DNA from: Rhizobium sp. SEMIA4064
GTDB lineage: Bacteria > Pseudomonadota > Alphaproteobacteria > Rhizobiales > Rhizobiaceae
Reading direction: 5' to 3'
NCBI RefSeq assembly: GCF_003025035.1
Contig: NZ_PYJN01000019.1
Location: forward strand, 186,001-250,000
Length of the DNA: 64,000 bases
Shown: piece after piece, positions 32,271 through 40,217 of the stretch
How the letters are laid out: the number at the start of each line of letters is the position of its first letter
How positions within the stretch are numbered: position 1 is the first letter of the stretch
Translations under genes and position numbers: made by a program
The notes under the pieces: model-generated
What the model was told of the DNA's origin: nothing
Database searches by the model: none
Seen by the model: the letters and a program-made list of their open reading frames with translations, nothing else

Positions 32271-34238
32271 ATGTCGGCATCGCGCTTTTCGGATACTGTT
32301 TCGGCGACGCTGACCGATGACGTTCTCGTCGTCACCATCGACAATCCGCCCGTCAATGCACTCTCCGCCGATGTCCGCGCCGGCCTCATGACGGCGCTCG
32401 ATCGCGCCGAGAAGGACAACGCGGTCGTTGCTGTCATATTGACGGGGGCAGGCAACACTTTCATCGGCGGCGCCGATATTAAGGAATTCGGCAAACCGCC
32501 CGTTGAGCCGCTGCTGCCGCAAGTCATTGCCCGCATCGAAGATTTCTCCAAACCCGTTGTTGCCGCTATGAACGGCGCCACGCTCGGCGGCGGCCTGGAA
32601 GTGGCACTCGCCTGCCACAAGCGCGATGCCGTGCCCTCCGCGAAAATCGGCCTGCCAGAAGTCAAGCTCGGCATCGTTCCCGGTGCCGGCGGTACGCAAC
32701 GCCTCCCCCGCCTGATCGGCACCGCCGCTGCCATCGAACTGATCTCCAATGGACGCGTTGTCTCGGCCAGCGAAGCAAACAAACTCAGTATCATCGATAG
32801 CCTGGTCGAAAACTCGCTGATCGCTGCGGCCATTGCCGCCGCCAAGAGCGCAGCCGATCTTCCCTTGCGACGCACCGGCAAATTGCCTGTCCCGTCAGAC
32901 TCTGAGGAGGCCATCGACAAAGCGGTCGCGGAAGCTCTTCGCAAGGCGCGTGGTCAGCACGCGCCCGCCGAAGCCGTCCGCCTTGTTCGCCTTGCCGCGA
33001 CGACATTGCTGGACGAGGGACTCGCCGAAGAACGCCGCACCTTCGTCGCCCTTCGGGATAGCGAAGAGGCTGCAGCCCTGCGCCACGTCTTTTTCGCGGA
33101 ACGCGCCGCCGGCAAGGTCGAAGGCCTGGAAAAAGTTGCGCCGCGCAAGATCGAAACCGTCGGCCTCGTCGGCACCGGCCTCATGGGCTCCGGCATTGCA
33201 GTGGCGGCCTTGAACGCCGGCTACCGCGTCGTCGGCATCGAGCAAACCCGGGAAGCCGCCGACAAAGGCCGAGAGCGGATTACCGGCATCCTCGACAAAG
33301 CTGTACAATCCGGCCGCCTCGATACAGCAGGCCGCGACGATCGCCTGAGCCGGTTGGCGGTCGCCGCCGATGCGCAGGAGTTCGCGCAAGCCGATCTCAT
33401 CATCGAAGCCGTCTTCGATGATCTGACCGTCAAGACCGAGCTGTTCCAGCGCCTTGATGGCATCGTACGCGCCGACACCATCCTTGCGACCAACACCAGC
33501 TACCTCGATCCAAATATCATCGCCGCCGCAACCGCGCATCCTGAGCGGGTCGTCGGCCTGCATTTCTTTTCGCCCGCCAACATCATGCGGCTGCTGGAAG
33601 TCGTGAATTGCCACAAGACCGCGCCTGATGTGCTGGCAAGCGCCCTCGCCTTCGCCAAGCGCCTCGGAAAACTACCGGTCGTCTGTGGCGTCACCGAGGG
33701 CTTCATCGGCAATCGCATCTTTTCTGCCTATCGCCGCGAAGCCGAATTCATGGTCGAGGACGGCGCGCTGCCGCATGAAATCGATGCGGCGCTGGAAGCC
33801 TATGGCTTCCCGATGGGTCTCTTCGCCGTCTACGACATGGCCGGCCTCGAAATCGCCTGGGCGCGGCGCAAACGCCAGGCGCCAACACGCGATCCTGCCG
33901 CCCGCTATGTCGTCATCGCCGATCGCCTCTGCGAAGCCGGCCGCTTCGGTCAGAAGGCCGGGCGGGGCTGGTACAGCTATCCGGATGGCCAGCGCACGGT
34001 AGATCCCGAAGTCACAGCGCTGATCGAAGCCGCCCGCGCCGAAAAAGGCATTGCGCCGAAGAGCTTTACCGCAGACGAGATCGTCACCCGGCTGCTGAAG
34101 GCGATGGCCGATGAGGGCGAGGCGCTCTTGGCCGAGGGCATCGCCGCCCGCGCCAGCGATATCGATCTGGTGATGATCAACGGCTACGGTTTCCCGCCGC
34201 ACAAAGGCGGCCCGATGTTCGCCGGAGGTCGCCGTTGA
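32271..34238 (+). CDS. bifunctional enoyl-CoA hydratase/3-hydroxyacyl-CoA dehydrogenase, C-terminally short
   Basis: The N-terminal crotonase domain shows GGADIKEFG and NGATLGGGLEVALACHKRDA. The dehydrogenase domain has VGLVGTGLMGSGIAVAALNA near 297 and VGLHFFSPANIMRLLEVVNC with the catalytic His. The last part reads MINGYGFPPHKGGPMF, then AGGRR and stop, where relatives of the FadJ type normally run on for about 40 more residues (YADTVG...). At 655 residues it therefore looks cut at the C-terminal helical domain. The stop lies 5 bases from the converging adenylate cyclase stop. Activity may survive. It ends the operon and would give hydration and NAD oxidation of the CoA chain. Confidence 0.85.
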   Translation: MSASRFSDTVSATLTDDVLVVTIDNPPVNALSADVRAGLMTALDRAEKDNAVVAVILTGAGNTFIGGADIKEFGKPPVEPLLPQVIARIEDFSKPVVAAMNGATLGGGLEVALACHKRDAVPSAKIGLPEVKLGIVPGAGGTQRLPRLIGTAAAIELISNGRVVSASEANKLSIIDSLVENSLIAAAIAAAKSAADLPLRRTGKLPVPSDSEEAIDKAVAEALRKARGQHAPAEAVRLVRLAATTLLDEGLAEERRTFVALRDSEEAAALRHVFFAERAAGKVEGLEKVAPRKIETVGLVGTGLMGSGIAVAALNAGYRVVGIEQTREAADKGRERITGILDKAVQSGRLDTAGRDDRLSRLAVAADAQEFAQADLIIEAVFDDLTVKTELFQRLDGIVRADTILATNTSYLDPNIIAAATAHPERVVGLHFFSPANIMRLLEVVNCHKTAPDVLASALAFAKRLGKLPVVCGVTEGFIGNRIFSAYRREAEFMVEDGALPHEIDAALEAYGFPMGLFAVYDMAGLEIAWARRKRQAPTRDPAARYVVIADRLCEAGRFGQKAGRGWYSYPDGQRTVDPEVTALIEAARAEKGIAPKSFTADEIVTRLLKAMADEGEALLAEGIAARASDIDLVMINGYGFPPHKGGPMFAGGRR

Positions 34239-34243
34239 GGTGA

Positions 34244-35455
34244 TCAAGCCGCCGAAGACAGCAGCGTGAACAGCTCCTGCGGCCGGTTGACGCCGCGCAG
34301 CGCGTAGCGGCCGACGGAGACGAGATCGTTGCTCTGGCTGGACGCCAGAGCGGAGACGAAATTCGACGACATCAGGATGTTGCGATCGGCCGAACGGCAC
34401 ATGGACGCAATGCGGCTAACCTCGTTGACGGCCGGGCCGATGACGGTGAAATCCAGCCGGTCCATGCTGCCGATATTGCCGTAAAAGACATCGCCGATAT
34501 GCAGGCCGAGATAGACGTCCGTCACCGGCCTGCCCTCGATCTGCCGCTGGGAATTGAGATCGCGCAGCCGCTGGCGCAGCAACGATTCCGCCATCAGCGC
34601 CGCAGCGCAAGCATCCCCCGCATCGCGCGCCTTGAAGATCGCCAGCGTGCCGTCGCCGATCAGCTTCAACACGTTGCCCCCTGCCTCGTGGATCGAGGAA
34701 ATCACAGCGTCCGCATAAGCATTCAGCATCGGAATGATTTCATCGGGCTCGGCTGTGTCCGAAATGCGGGTATAGTTGGCGAGATCGGAGAACCACAGTG
34801 CCGCCGAGATCCGCTCGGCCTTACCGCGTGTGATCTTGCCTTCGAGAACATGCCGGGCGGCATCCTCGCCCAGATAGACCTCGGCAATGGTGCGCGCGAT
34901 GCGTCCCATAGCAGTGCATTTGATCGCCAATGCCAGGGCCGGTGTCAGCTTACGCAGCACGCGCAGGTCCTCGTCAGGGAAACCCACTCCGGCGGTGGTG
35001 GCAAAATGAGAATAGAAACAATCCATCTCGCCGATGGTGCCGCCTTCCTCGAACCGGTGCACCATGGCGAGGTAATCGGTGTGGCCATCAGTCTTCAACG
35101 TGTCGAGCCCGAAGAAATCGATCGGGTCGCCGAAGCCGATGCGGCGACGCACCTCGTCTCCGCCTGTTTCCAGCAAATGATAGAAGGAGGAACGCAGCCA
35201 GTTCTCGGCGGCGATCCCTTGATGCGACGGCCCATATTCGAACTCGCGTTCAATCACCTGGTTGCCGTCCCAGCGGAAGGCTCGCCCCTCATAGACCGGA
35301 TGCAGCGTATCCATCAGCGCCATGGCGCGGTCGACGTTCAGCCCGCGCTCTCGGCATGCCTCGCAGAAGCCTGCCAGGATGTCGGCTTCTCCCATGCCTT
35401 TGAGGCCGCTCTGCATGAGCCAGGAGGCGATTTCGCCAATGTCCTTATCGTTCAT
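34244..35455 (-). CDS. class III adenylate cyclase with N-terminal sensor-like region
   Basis: The C-terminal catalytic domain (about residues 210-403) has LWFSDLANYTRIS with metal Asp at about 224, VLKLIGDGTLAIF with the adenine-specifying Lys at about 264 and metal Asp at about 268, and RLDFTVIGPAVNEVSRI with transition-state Asn/Arg. No transmembrane segment is present. The N-terminal 200 residues, containing HFATTAGVGF and RVLRKLTPALALAIK, look like the soluble domain found in many rhizobial cyclases; its ligand is unknown. The product would be cAMP. It converges on the catabolic operon and is not obviously linked to it. Confidence 0.88.
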   Translation of the reverse strand: MNDKDIGEIASWLMQSGLKGMGEADILAGFCEACRERGLNVDRAMALMDTLHPVYEGRAFRWDGNQVIEREFEYGPSHQGIAAENWLRSSFYHLLETGGDEVRRRIGFGDPIDFFGLDTLKTDGHTDYLAMVHRFEEGGTIGEMDCFYSHFATTAGVGFPDEDLRVLRKLTPALALAIKCTAMGRIARTIAEVYLGEDAARHVLEGKITRGKAERISAALWFSDLANYTRISDTAEPDEIIPMLNAYADAVISSIHEAGGNVLKLIGDGTLAIFKARDAGDACAAALMAESLLRQRLRDLNSQRQIEGRPVTDVYLGLHIGDVFYGNIGSMDRLDFTVIGPAVNEVSRIASMCRSADRNILMSSNFVSALASSQSNDLVSVGRYALRGVNRPQELFTLLSSAA

Positions 35456-35628
35456 GGATATCTCCCGCCCCAGAAAGGATTCGCTTTAATACCAAATAGG
35501 CAGGCTTGAAGTGTTGCACAACGCAAAATAGTCCACCCAAAACAAATGATCGCCGCTCCTGCGGGACGGAAGCGGCGATTTGACGCGCTGGTAGCGACGG
35601 GACTCATCCCGCCGCCACCTGGGAGGGT

Positions 35629-36369
35629 TCAGATCATGCCGCCATTGGCGCGCAGCGTCTGACCGTTGATCCAGCCGCCGTCCGGGCCGGCGAGGAATGA
35701 GACGGCAGCGGCGATGTCTTCCGGCGTACCCAGCCGCTCCAGCGGGTTCATCTTGGCCATGCGATCGATCAGCTCGTCGCTCTTGCCGTTGAGGAAGAGG
35801 TCGGTCGCCGTCGGGCCGGGCGCCACGGCATTGACCGTGATCGAACGGCCGCGCATTTCCTTGGCCATGATGCCGGTCAGCGTTTCGACGGCGGCCTTGG
35901 TTGCAGCGTAAACGCCATAAGTCTCGAGCTTGAGCCCGACGACGCTGGTCGAGAAGTTGATGATCCGGCCGCCGTCGCGCAGGCGCTTGCCGGCTTCGCG
36001 CAGCGCATTGAACGTCCCCTTCAGATTGATGGCGATGTGCCGATCGAAATGGGCGTCGTCGGCATCGGCGATCTTGGCGAGCTGCATGATGCCGGCATTG
36101 TTGACCAGCACGTCGACGCCCCCAAAAGCGGCTTCGGCAGCATCGAACATGCGACGCACGGCTTCGGCATCGGAAACATCAGCCTTGGCGGTCAGCGCCT
36201 TGCCACCCTTTCCTTCGATCTTGCGGGCAAGCTCCTCGGCGGCGGCTTCGCTGCCGGAGTAATTGATGACGACCGTGAAACCGTCCTTTGCAAGACGCTC
36301 CGCAACCGCCGCGCCGATACCGCGAGATGCACCGGTAACGATAGCTACCCTGTTGGAGTTATTGGCCAT
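35629..36369 (-). CDS. short-chain dehydrogenase/reductase
   Basis: The 246-residue SDR has VTGASRGIGAAVAERLAKDG, NNAGIMQ, Ser in NFSTSVVG, and YAATKAAVETLTG with Tyr/Lys. It ends with GGWINGQTLRANGGMI, typical for 3-oxoacyl reductase-like SDRs. The start at 36369 is preceded by GAAGGA 8 bases away; upstream in-frame ATGs at 36378 and 36435 are alternatives. It is divergent from the LysR gene at 36494, so it is the likely target of that regulator. The substrate is not apparent. Confidence 0.85.
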   Translation of the reverse strand: MANNSNRVAIVTGASRGIGAAVAERLAKDGFTVVINYSGSEAAAEELARKIEGKGGKALTAKADVSDAEAVRRMFDAAEAAFGGVDVLVNNAGIMQLAKIADADDAHFDRHIAINLKGTFNALREAGKRLRDGGRIINFSTSVVGLKLETYGVYAATKAAVETLTGIMAKEMRGRSITVNAVAPGPTATDLFLNGKSDELIDRMAKMNPLERLGTPEDIAAAVSFLAGPDGGWINGQTLRANGGMI

Positions 36370-36493
36370 TGTCTTCATCCTTCGCTGTAATTGCGCTGTA
36401 GCGCGTTTCGATGAGAGGAAGATGCCTCTTTTCAAACGGCGGATAATCAGCCATTAATCGGCATCACTAGCCGAAATTTCCGAACAAAGAAAA

Positions 36494-37405
36494 ATGGACA
36501 GATTCGATGCCATGCGGGTATTTTCCCGCGTCGTGGAACGGCGCAGCTTCACGCTGGCTGCTGAAGATACCGGTCTGCCGCGCTCCACGGTGACGGATGC
36601 CGTCAAACAATTGGAGGCGCGCCTCGGCGTTCGCCTGCTGCAGCGAACGACGCGGCATGTCAGCCCGACGTTGGATGGCGAGGCCTACTATCAGCGTTGC
36701 CTGCGCATTCTATCAGACATAGAGGACGCCGAGGGTGCCTTTGCCGGCGCCAAGCCGAAGGGTCTCCTGCGCGTCGACGTCCATGGAACATTGGCCCGGC
36801 ATTTCGTACTCCCGAACCTGTCGTCTTTCCTGGAGACCTATCCGGAAATCGAGCTTTACATGACAGAGGGCGACCGCCTTGTTGACCTCATTCGCGAAGG
36901 CATCGATTGTGTGCTGCGTGTCGGCACACCACAGGACAGCGACATGATCGCTCGCCGCGTCGCCATGCTGGAGGAGATCACGCTGGCGGCACCTGCCTAT
37001 ATCGAACGCTTCGGCATGCCGCTGCATCCGGACGCCCTCGACGGTCACCGCATGGTCGGCTTCCGCTCCTCGGCGACCGGCGTATTGCTGCCGCTAGAAT
37101 TCATCGTCGACGGCGCAGTGCGCAATATCGCCTTGCCCGCGACGGTCTCCGTCAATGCTGCAGAGAGTTATTTTTCAGCGGCCAAGCTCGGCCTCGGCCT
37201 GATCCAGGTGCCGCGCTATCACGCCGAATATGCCCTGAAATCCGGCGAGCTGGTTCACGTCCTCAAGGACTTTCCACTGACGAAGACACCCGTCTCCATG
37301 CTCTATCCCCGCAACCGCCAACTCTCACCACGGGTGCGCGTCTTCATCGACTGGCTCGTCAAGGTTTTTGCCCGGCAGACCGAGGTGGAAAGCGGCGCTG
37401 GATAA
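36494..37405 (+). CDS. LysR-family transcriptional regulator
   Basis: The N-terminal helix-turn-helix is visible in FTLAAEDTGLPRSTVTDAVK and the dimerisation helix after it. The effector domain begins at about residue 90 (GLLRVDVHGTLARHFVLPNL). At 303 residues it is full length. LysR regulators usually activate a divergent gene when bound to a small ligand, and the SDR at 35629 is in that position, with 124 bases between the two starts. Confidence 0.9.
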   Translation: MDRFDAMRVFSRVVERRSFTLAAEDTGLPRSTVTDAVKQLEARLGVRLLQRTTRHVSPTLDGEAYYQRCLRILSDIEDAEGAFAGAKPKGLLRVDVHGTLARHFVLPNLSSFLETYPEIELYMTEGDRLVDLIREGIDCVLRVGTPQDSDMIARRVAMLEEITLAAPAYIERFGMPLHPDALDGHRMVGFRSSATGVLLPLEFIVDGAVRNIALPATVSVNAAESYFSAAKLGLGLIQVPRYHAEYALKSGELVHVLKDFPLTKTPVSMLYPRNRQLSPRVRVFIDWLVKVFARQTEVESGAG

Positions 37406-37415
37406 ATATTCCATC

Positions 37416-37443
37416 GAACCGATCAAATAAATGAAATCGGCTC
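37416..37443 (+). terminator. weak hairpin after the LysR gene
   Basis: GAACCGAT (37416-37423) pairs with ATCGGCTC (37436-37443) with one mismatch, 10 bases after the LysR stop. Only TTT follows, so it is a tentative terminator. Confidence 0.4.
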
Positions 37444-37543
37444 TTTGAATGCGCCGATTAGGCTCCTACGTCGAGGGAGACATTCTCGCTGGCTTGCCCG
37501 CACATGCCGCCATGAACCCGTGATGTTCGAGAGGGATGGACCC

Positions 37544-38890
37544 ATGACTGAACAGAAGCAACTGAAGCTTGGGGCCTTCATGCGCCCCGTCAGCCTTCAT
37601 ACCGGCGCATGGCGCTATCCCGGCGCCTATCCGGACGCGAATTTCAATTTCAAACATATCAAGAGTTTTGCGCAAGCGCTGGAACAGGCAAAATTCGATG
37701 CCTTCTTCATGGCCGATCATCTTGCCGTGCTGAACATGCCCGTCGAGGCGCTGAAGCGCAGCCATACCGTCACGTCCTTCGAGCCCTTCACACTGCTCTC
37801 GGCGCTTGCCGCCGTCACCGAAAAGATCGGTCTCGTCGCCACGGCCTCCACCACCTTCGATCAGCCCTATCACATCGCCCGCCGTTTCGCCTCCCTCGAC
37901 CATATCAGCGGCGGTCGCGCCGGCTGGAATATCGTCACGACATCCAATCCGGACGCAGCGCTGAATTTCGGCCTTGAAGAGCATATGGAGCACGGTGAGC
38001 GCTATCACCGCGCCCGTGAATTCTACGATGTCGTGACCGGCCTCTGGGACAGCTTCGCCGACGACGCTTTCCTCCGCAATGCCGAAAGCGGCCTCTTCTT
38101 CGATCCGGAAAAGATGCATGTGCTTGCCCACAAGGGCGAGGAACTGAGCGTTCGCGGGCCGCTCAACATTGCCCGCCCGCCGCAGGGCTGGCCGGTGATC
38201 GTCCAGGCCGGACAATCGGATGCCGGACGCCAGCTTGCCGCCGAAACCGCCGAGGCGGTTTTCGCCGCCCCACGCAATCTCGCCGACGGCAAGGCGATTT
38301 TCGCCGACATCAAGGGCCGGATGAAGCACATCGGCCGCAACCCGGATCACCTGAAGATACTTCCCGCCGCCTTCATCGTCGTCGGCGATACCGTCGAGGA
38401 GGCAAAGGCCAAACGCGCCAAGCTCGATAGCCTCGTCCATTACGAAAGCGCCATTGCCTCCCTGTCGATCGCCTTGGGCCATGACGCCTCAGGCTTCGAC
38501 CCTGACAGTCCGCTGCCGGAGATCCCGGAAACCAATGCCAGCAAGAGCGGCAGGGAGCGCGTCATCGCATTGGCGGTGGAGGAGAAGCTGACCGTCCGCC
38601 AGCTTGCCCAACGGCTTGGCGGCTATGCCGGTCTCGCCTTCGTCGGCACGCCGCAGACGATCGCCGATGAGATGGAACAATGGCTGCGCGAGGAAGGCTC
38701 CGACGGCTTCAACGTCGTCTTCCCCTTCCTGCCGCAGGGCTTGCTGGACGTGACCACGCGCGTCGTTCCGGAACTGCAGCGCCGCGGCATCTTCCGCCGC
38801 GAATACGAGGGCACGACACTGCGCGACCATCTCGGCCTGCCGCGTCCGGCAAACCGCTTCTTCACCCCGACGTCCGAAGCGGCGCAATGA
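37544..38890 (+). CDS. FMN-dependent LLM-class monooxygenase, NtaA/SnaA/DszA family
   Basis: The 448-residue protein has KLGAFMRPVSLHTGAWRYP at the N-terminus, FFMADHLAV, LDHISGGRAGWNIVTTSNPD and the C-terminal GFNVVFPFLPQG. These are typical of the two-component flavin monooxygenases acting on nitrilotriacetate, dibenzothiophene sulfone or pristinamycin, which need a separate flavin reductase. None is adjacent. AGGGA lies 7 bases before ATG 37544. The next gene is an AhpD-like protein, 13 bases downstream, so they form a pair. The substrate may be an organosulfur or amine compound. Confidence 0.85.
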   Translation: MTEQKQLKLGAFMRPVSLHTGAWRYPGAYPDANFNFKHIKSFAQALEQAKFDAFFMADHLAVLNMPVEALKRSHTVTSFEPFTLLSALAAVTEKIGLVATASTTFDQPYHIARRFASLDHISGGRAGWNIVTTSNPDAALNFGLEEHMEHGERYHRAREFYDVVTGLWDSFADDAFLRNAESGLFFDPEKMHVLAHKGEELSVRGPLNIARPPQGWPVIVQAGQSDAGRQLAAETAEAVFAAPRNLADGKAIFADIKGRMKHIGRNPDHLKILPAAFIVVGDTVEEAKAKRAKLDSLVHYESAIASLSIALGHDASGFDPDSPLPEIPETNASKSGRERVIALAVEEKLTVRQLAQRLGGYAGLAFVGTPQTIADEMEQWLREEGSDGFNVVFPFLPQGLLDVTTRVVPELQRRGIFRREYEGTTLRDHLGLPRPANRFFTPTSEAAQ

Positions 38891-38903
38891 GAGACAACAG
38901 CCG

Positions 38904-39446
38904 ATGAGCCATATCACGCCGATCGATTACGACACCGCTTCCGAAGCCGTCCGCGCCGAACACGACCGCGAAGTGCAACTGCGCGGCCGCATGACCAATA
39001 TGAAGCGGACGCTGCTGCACTCGCCGGTGGCGCACCGCATCTACGCCGAATGGTTCACGTTGCGCGAAGAACTGCGCCCGGCGCTCGACGACCGCGCGGT
39101 CTGGCTTTTCTGTCATGCCATTTCGCTGCAAAGCCGCTCGATCATCCCGGTCGGCTTCTTCCGCCGGGCGCTGATCAATGCCGGCCTGACGCCGGAAACG
39201 CTCGTACCCGCGGAAGACGAGGCATTGTTGATCGATTTCGGCAAGGCGATCGTCAGGGATTCCAACACCGTGCCGGAAGAATTGTGGGACCGGTTGAAGG
39301 CACGCTACGACGAACCGACGCTCGCCAATCTCGTCGCTTTCGCCGGCATCATGATTGCGACGGCGGTCTACAACAATGTGGTCAAGGTGGATATCGATCC
39401 CGAGCTTGGGCCTTATCTGGAAGGATTCGAGCTGCCGCCAGAGTAG
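38904..39446 (+). CDS. carboxymuconolactone-decarboxylase-like (AhpD-like) helical protein without the CxxC motif
   Basis: The 180-residue protein is all helical in appearance and resembles the CMD/AhpD superfamily (MKRTLLHSPVAHRIYAEWFT, then IMIATAVYNNVVKVDIDPEL). At the usual active site it has VWLFCHAISLQSRS, with one cysteine rather than CxxC plus His, so the disulfide-reductase chemistry of AhpD is unlikely. It follows the LLM monooxygenase at 13 bases, which is a common pairing in rhizobia. The role is unknown. Confidence 0.7.
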   Translation: MSHITPIDYDTASEAVRAEHDREVQLRGRMTNMKRTLLHSPVAHRIYAEWFTLREELRPALDDRAVWLFCHAISLQSRSIIPVGFFRRALINAGLTPETLVPAEDEALLIDFGKAIVRDSNTVPEELWDRLKARYDEPTLANLVAFAGIMIATAVYNNVVKVDIDPELGPYLEGFELPPE

Positions 39447-39454
39447 CGGAGAAA

Positions 39455-39612
39455 GCCCCTCACCCCAACCCTCTCCCCGTTTTGACGGGGAGAGGGAGCG
39501 ACGTCGCCAAAACCCTCGCCCAACGCCATGCGGAGAGAGGGACGGTGATGGCGCTGCAATCCCCTTCTCCCCGTCAGAACTGGGAGAAGGTGCCCGACAG
39601 GGCGGATGAGGA
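39455..39612. repeat. RIME-like intergenic repeat
   Basis: It begins GCCCCTCACCCCAACCCTCTCC with the CTCCCCGTTTTGACGGGGAG hairpin. It ends with CTTCTCCCC-GTCAGAAC-TGGGAGAAG and GTGCCCGACAGGGCGGATGAGG. Both ends match the element at 19378-19532. It sits between the AhpD-like gene and the converging OsmC gene. Confidence 0.75.
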
Positions 39613-39634
39613 GCTTTCGCTGCTTAATCCGATC

Positions 39635-40063
39635 TCACCCCGAAATCACCATCTCGAACTTCGGATTCCCCCGGATCGTGTTGCTGACCGTGCAAATTTC
39701 CTCCTCGGCAGCATGCGCGATGGCGCTGCGGATTTCGTCGCCGAAATCGCCCTTGATGGTGAAGGCGATGTTGAATTTTTCGACGCGTGACAGCCCTTCC
39801 GTCGCCTTCTCGCCGGTCACGACGGCAGTCACTTCCGTCAGCTTGTCGAGCACGCCGAGACTGCTCGCGGCCATGCGGGCGCTGAGCACGAGACAGGCGG
39901 ACAGCGAGGAATAAAGCAGATCGAGCGGATTGAAGCCAGGCAGTGACGGCGAGGTGACGATATCGATCTCGCCACCGGTCACCGACGTCACATGCGGCAG
40001 GCCAGTGCGGCCGACCGTCGCTGTCGCGCCCGTCTGTCTCGTCTTCACCTTCAATTCGGCCAT
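39635..40063 (-). CDS. OsmC-family peroxiredoxin-like protein
   Basis: The 142-residue protein has the OsmC/Ohr fold: PLDLLYSSLSACLVLSARMA carries one conserved Cys, and EEEICTVSNTIRGNPKFEM the second Cys in a family-typical position. OsmC/Ohr proteins reduce organic hydroperoxides via this pair, with dihydrolipoyl donors. AGGGA lies 8 bases before ATG 40063; a longer frame to 40180 lacks a good site. It is monocistronic here, between a repeat and the divergent glycerate kinase. Confidence 0.85.
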   Translation of the reverse strand: MAELKVKTRQTGATATVGRTGLPHVTSVTGGEIDIVTSPSLPGFNPLDLLYSSLSACLVLSARMAASSLGVLDKLTEVTAVVTGEKATEGLSRVEKFNIAFTIKGDFGDEIRSAIAHAAEEEICTVSNTIRGNPKFEMVISG

Positions 40064-40217
40064 CTCGAAAATCCCTCGGATAAAATCGTTGAAACTGCTC
40101 CCTAAAACATAGGGATTGCGCTTACCCGACACAATCGGGCGTGACCTGCCCTTGCGTGTTCGCGCCAGTTGCGCCACCAAATGCTTATAAGCTCATCGCA
40201 GACAGGTAGATTTCCAA

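Noticed and set aside
36494..37405. LysR gene as the regulator of the catabolic island
   Set aside because: It is divergent from an SDR gene outside the island and none of the island motifs has the LysR T-N11-A form near it.
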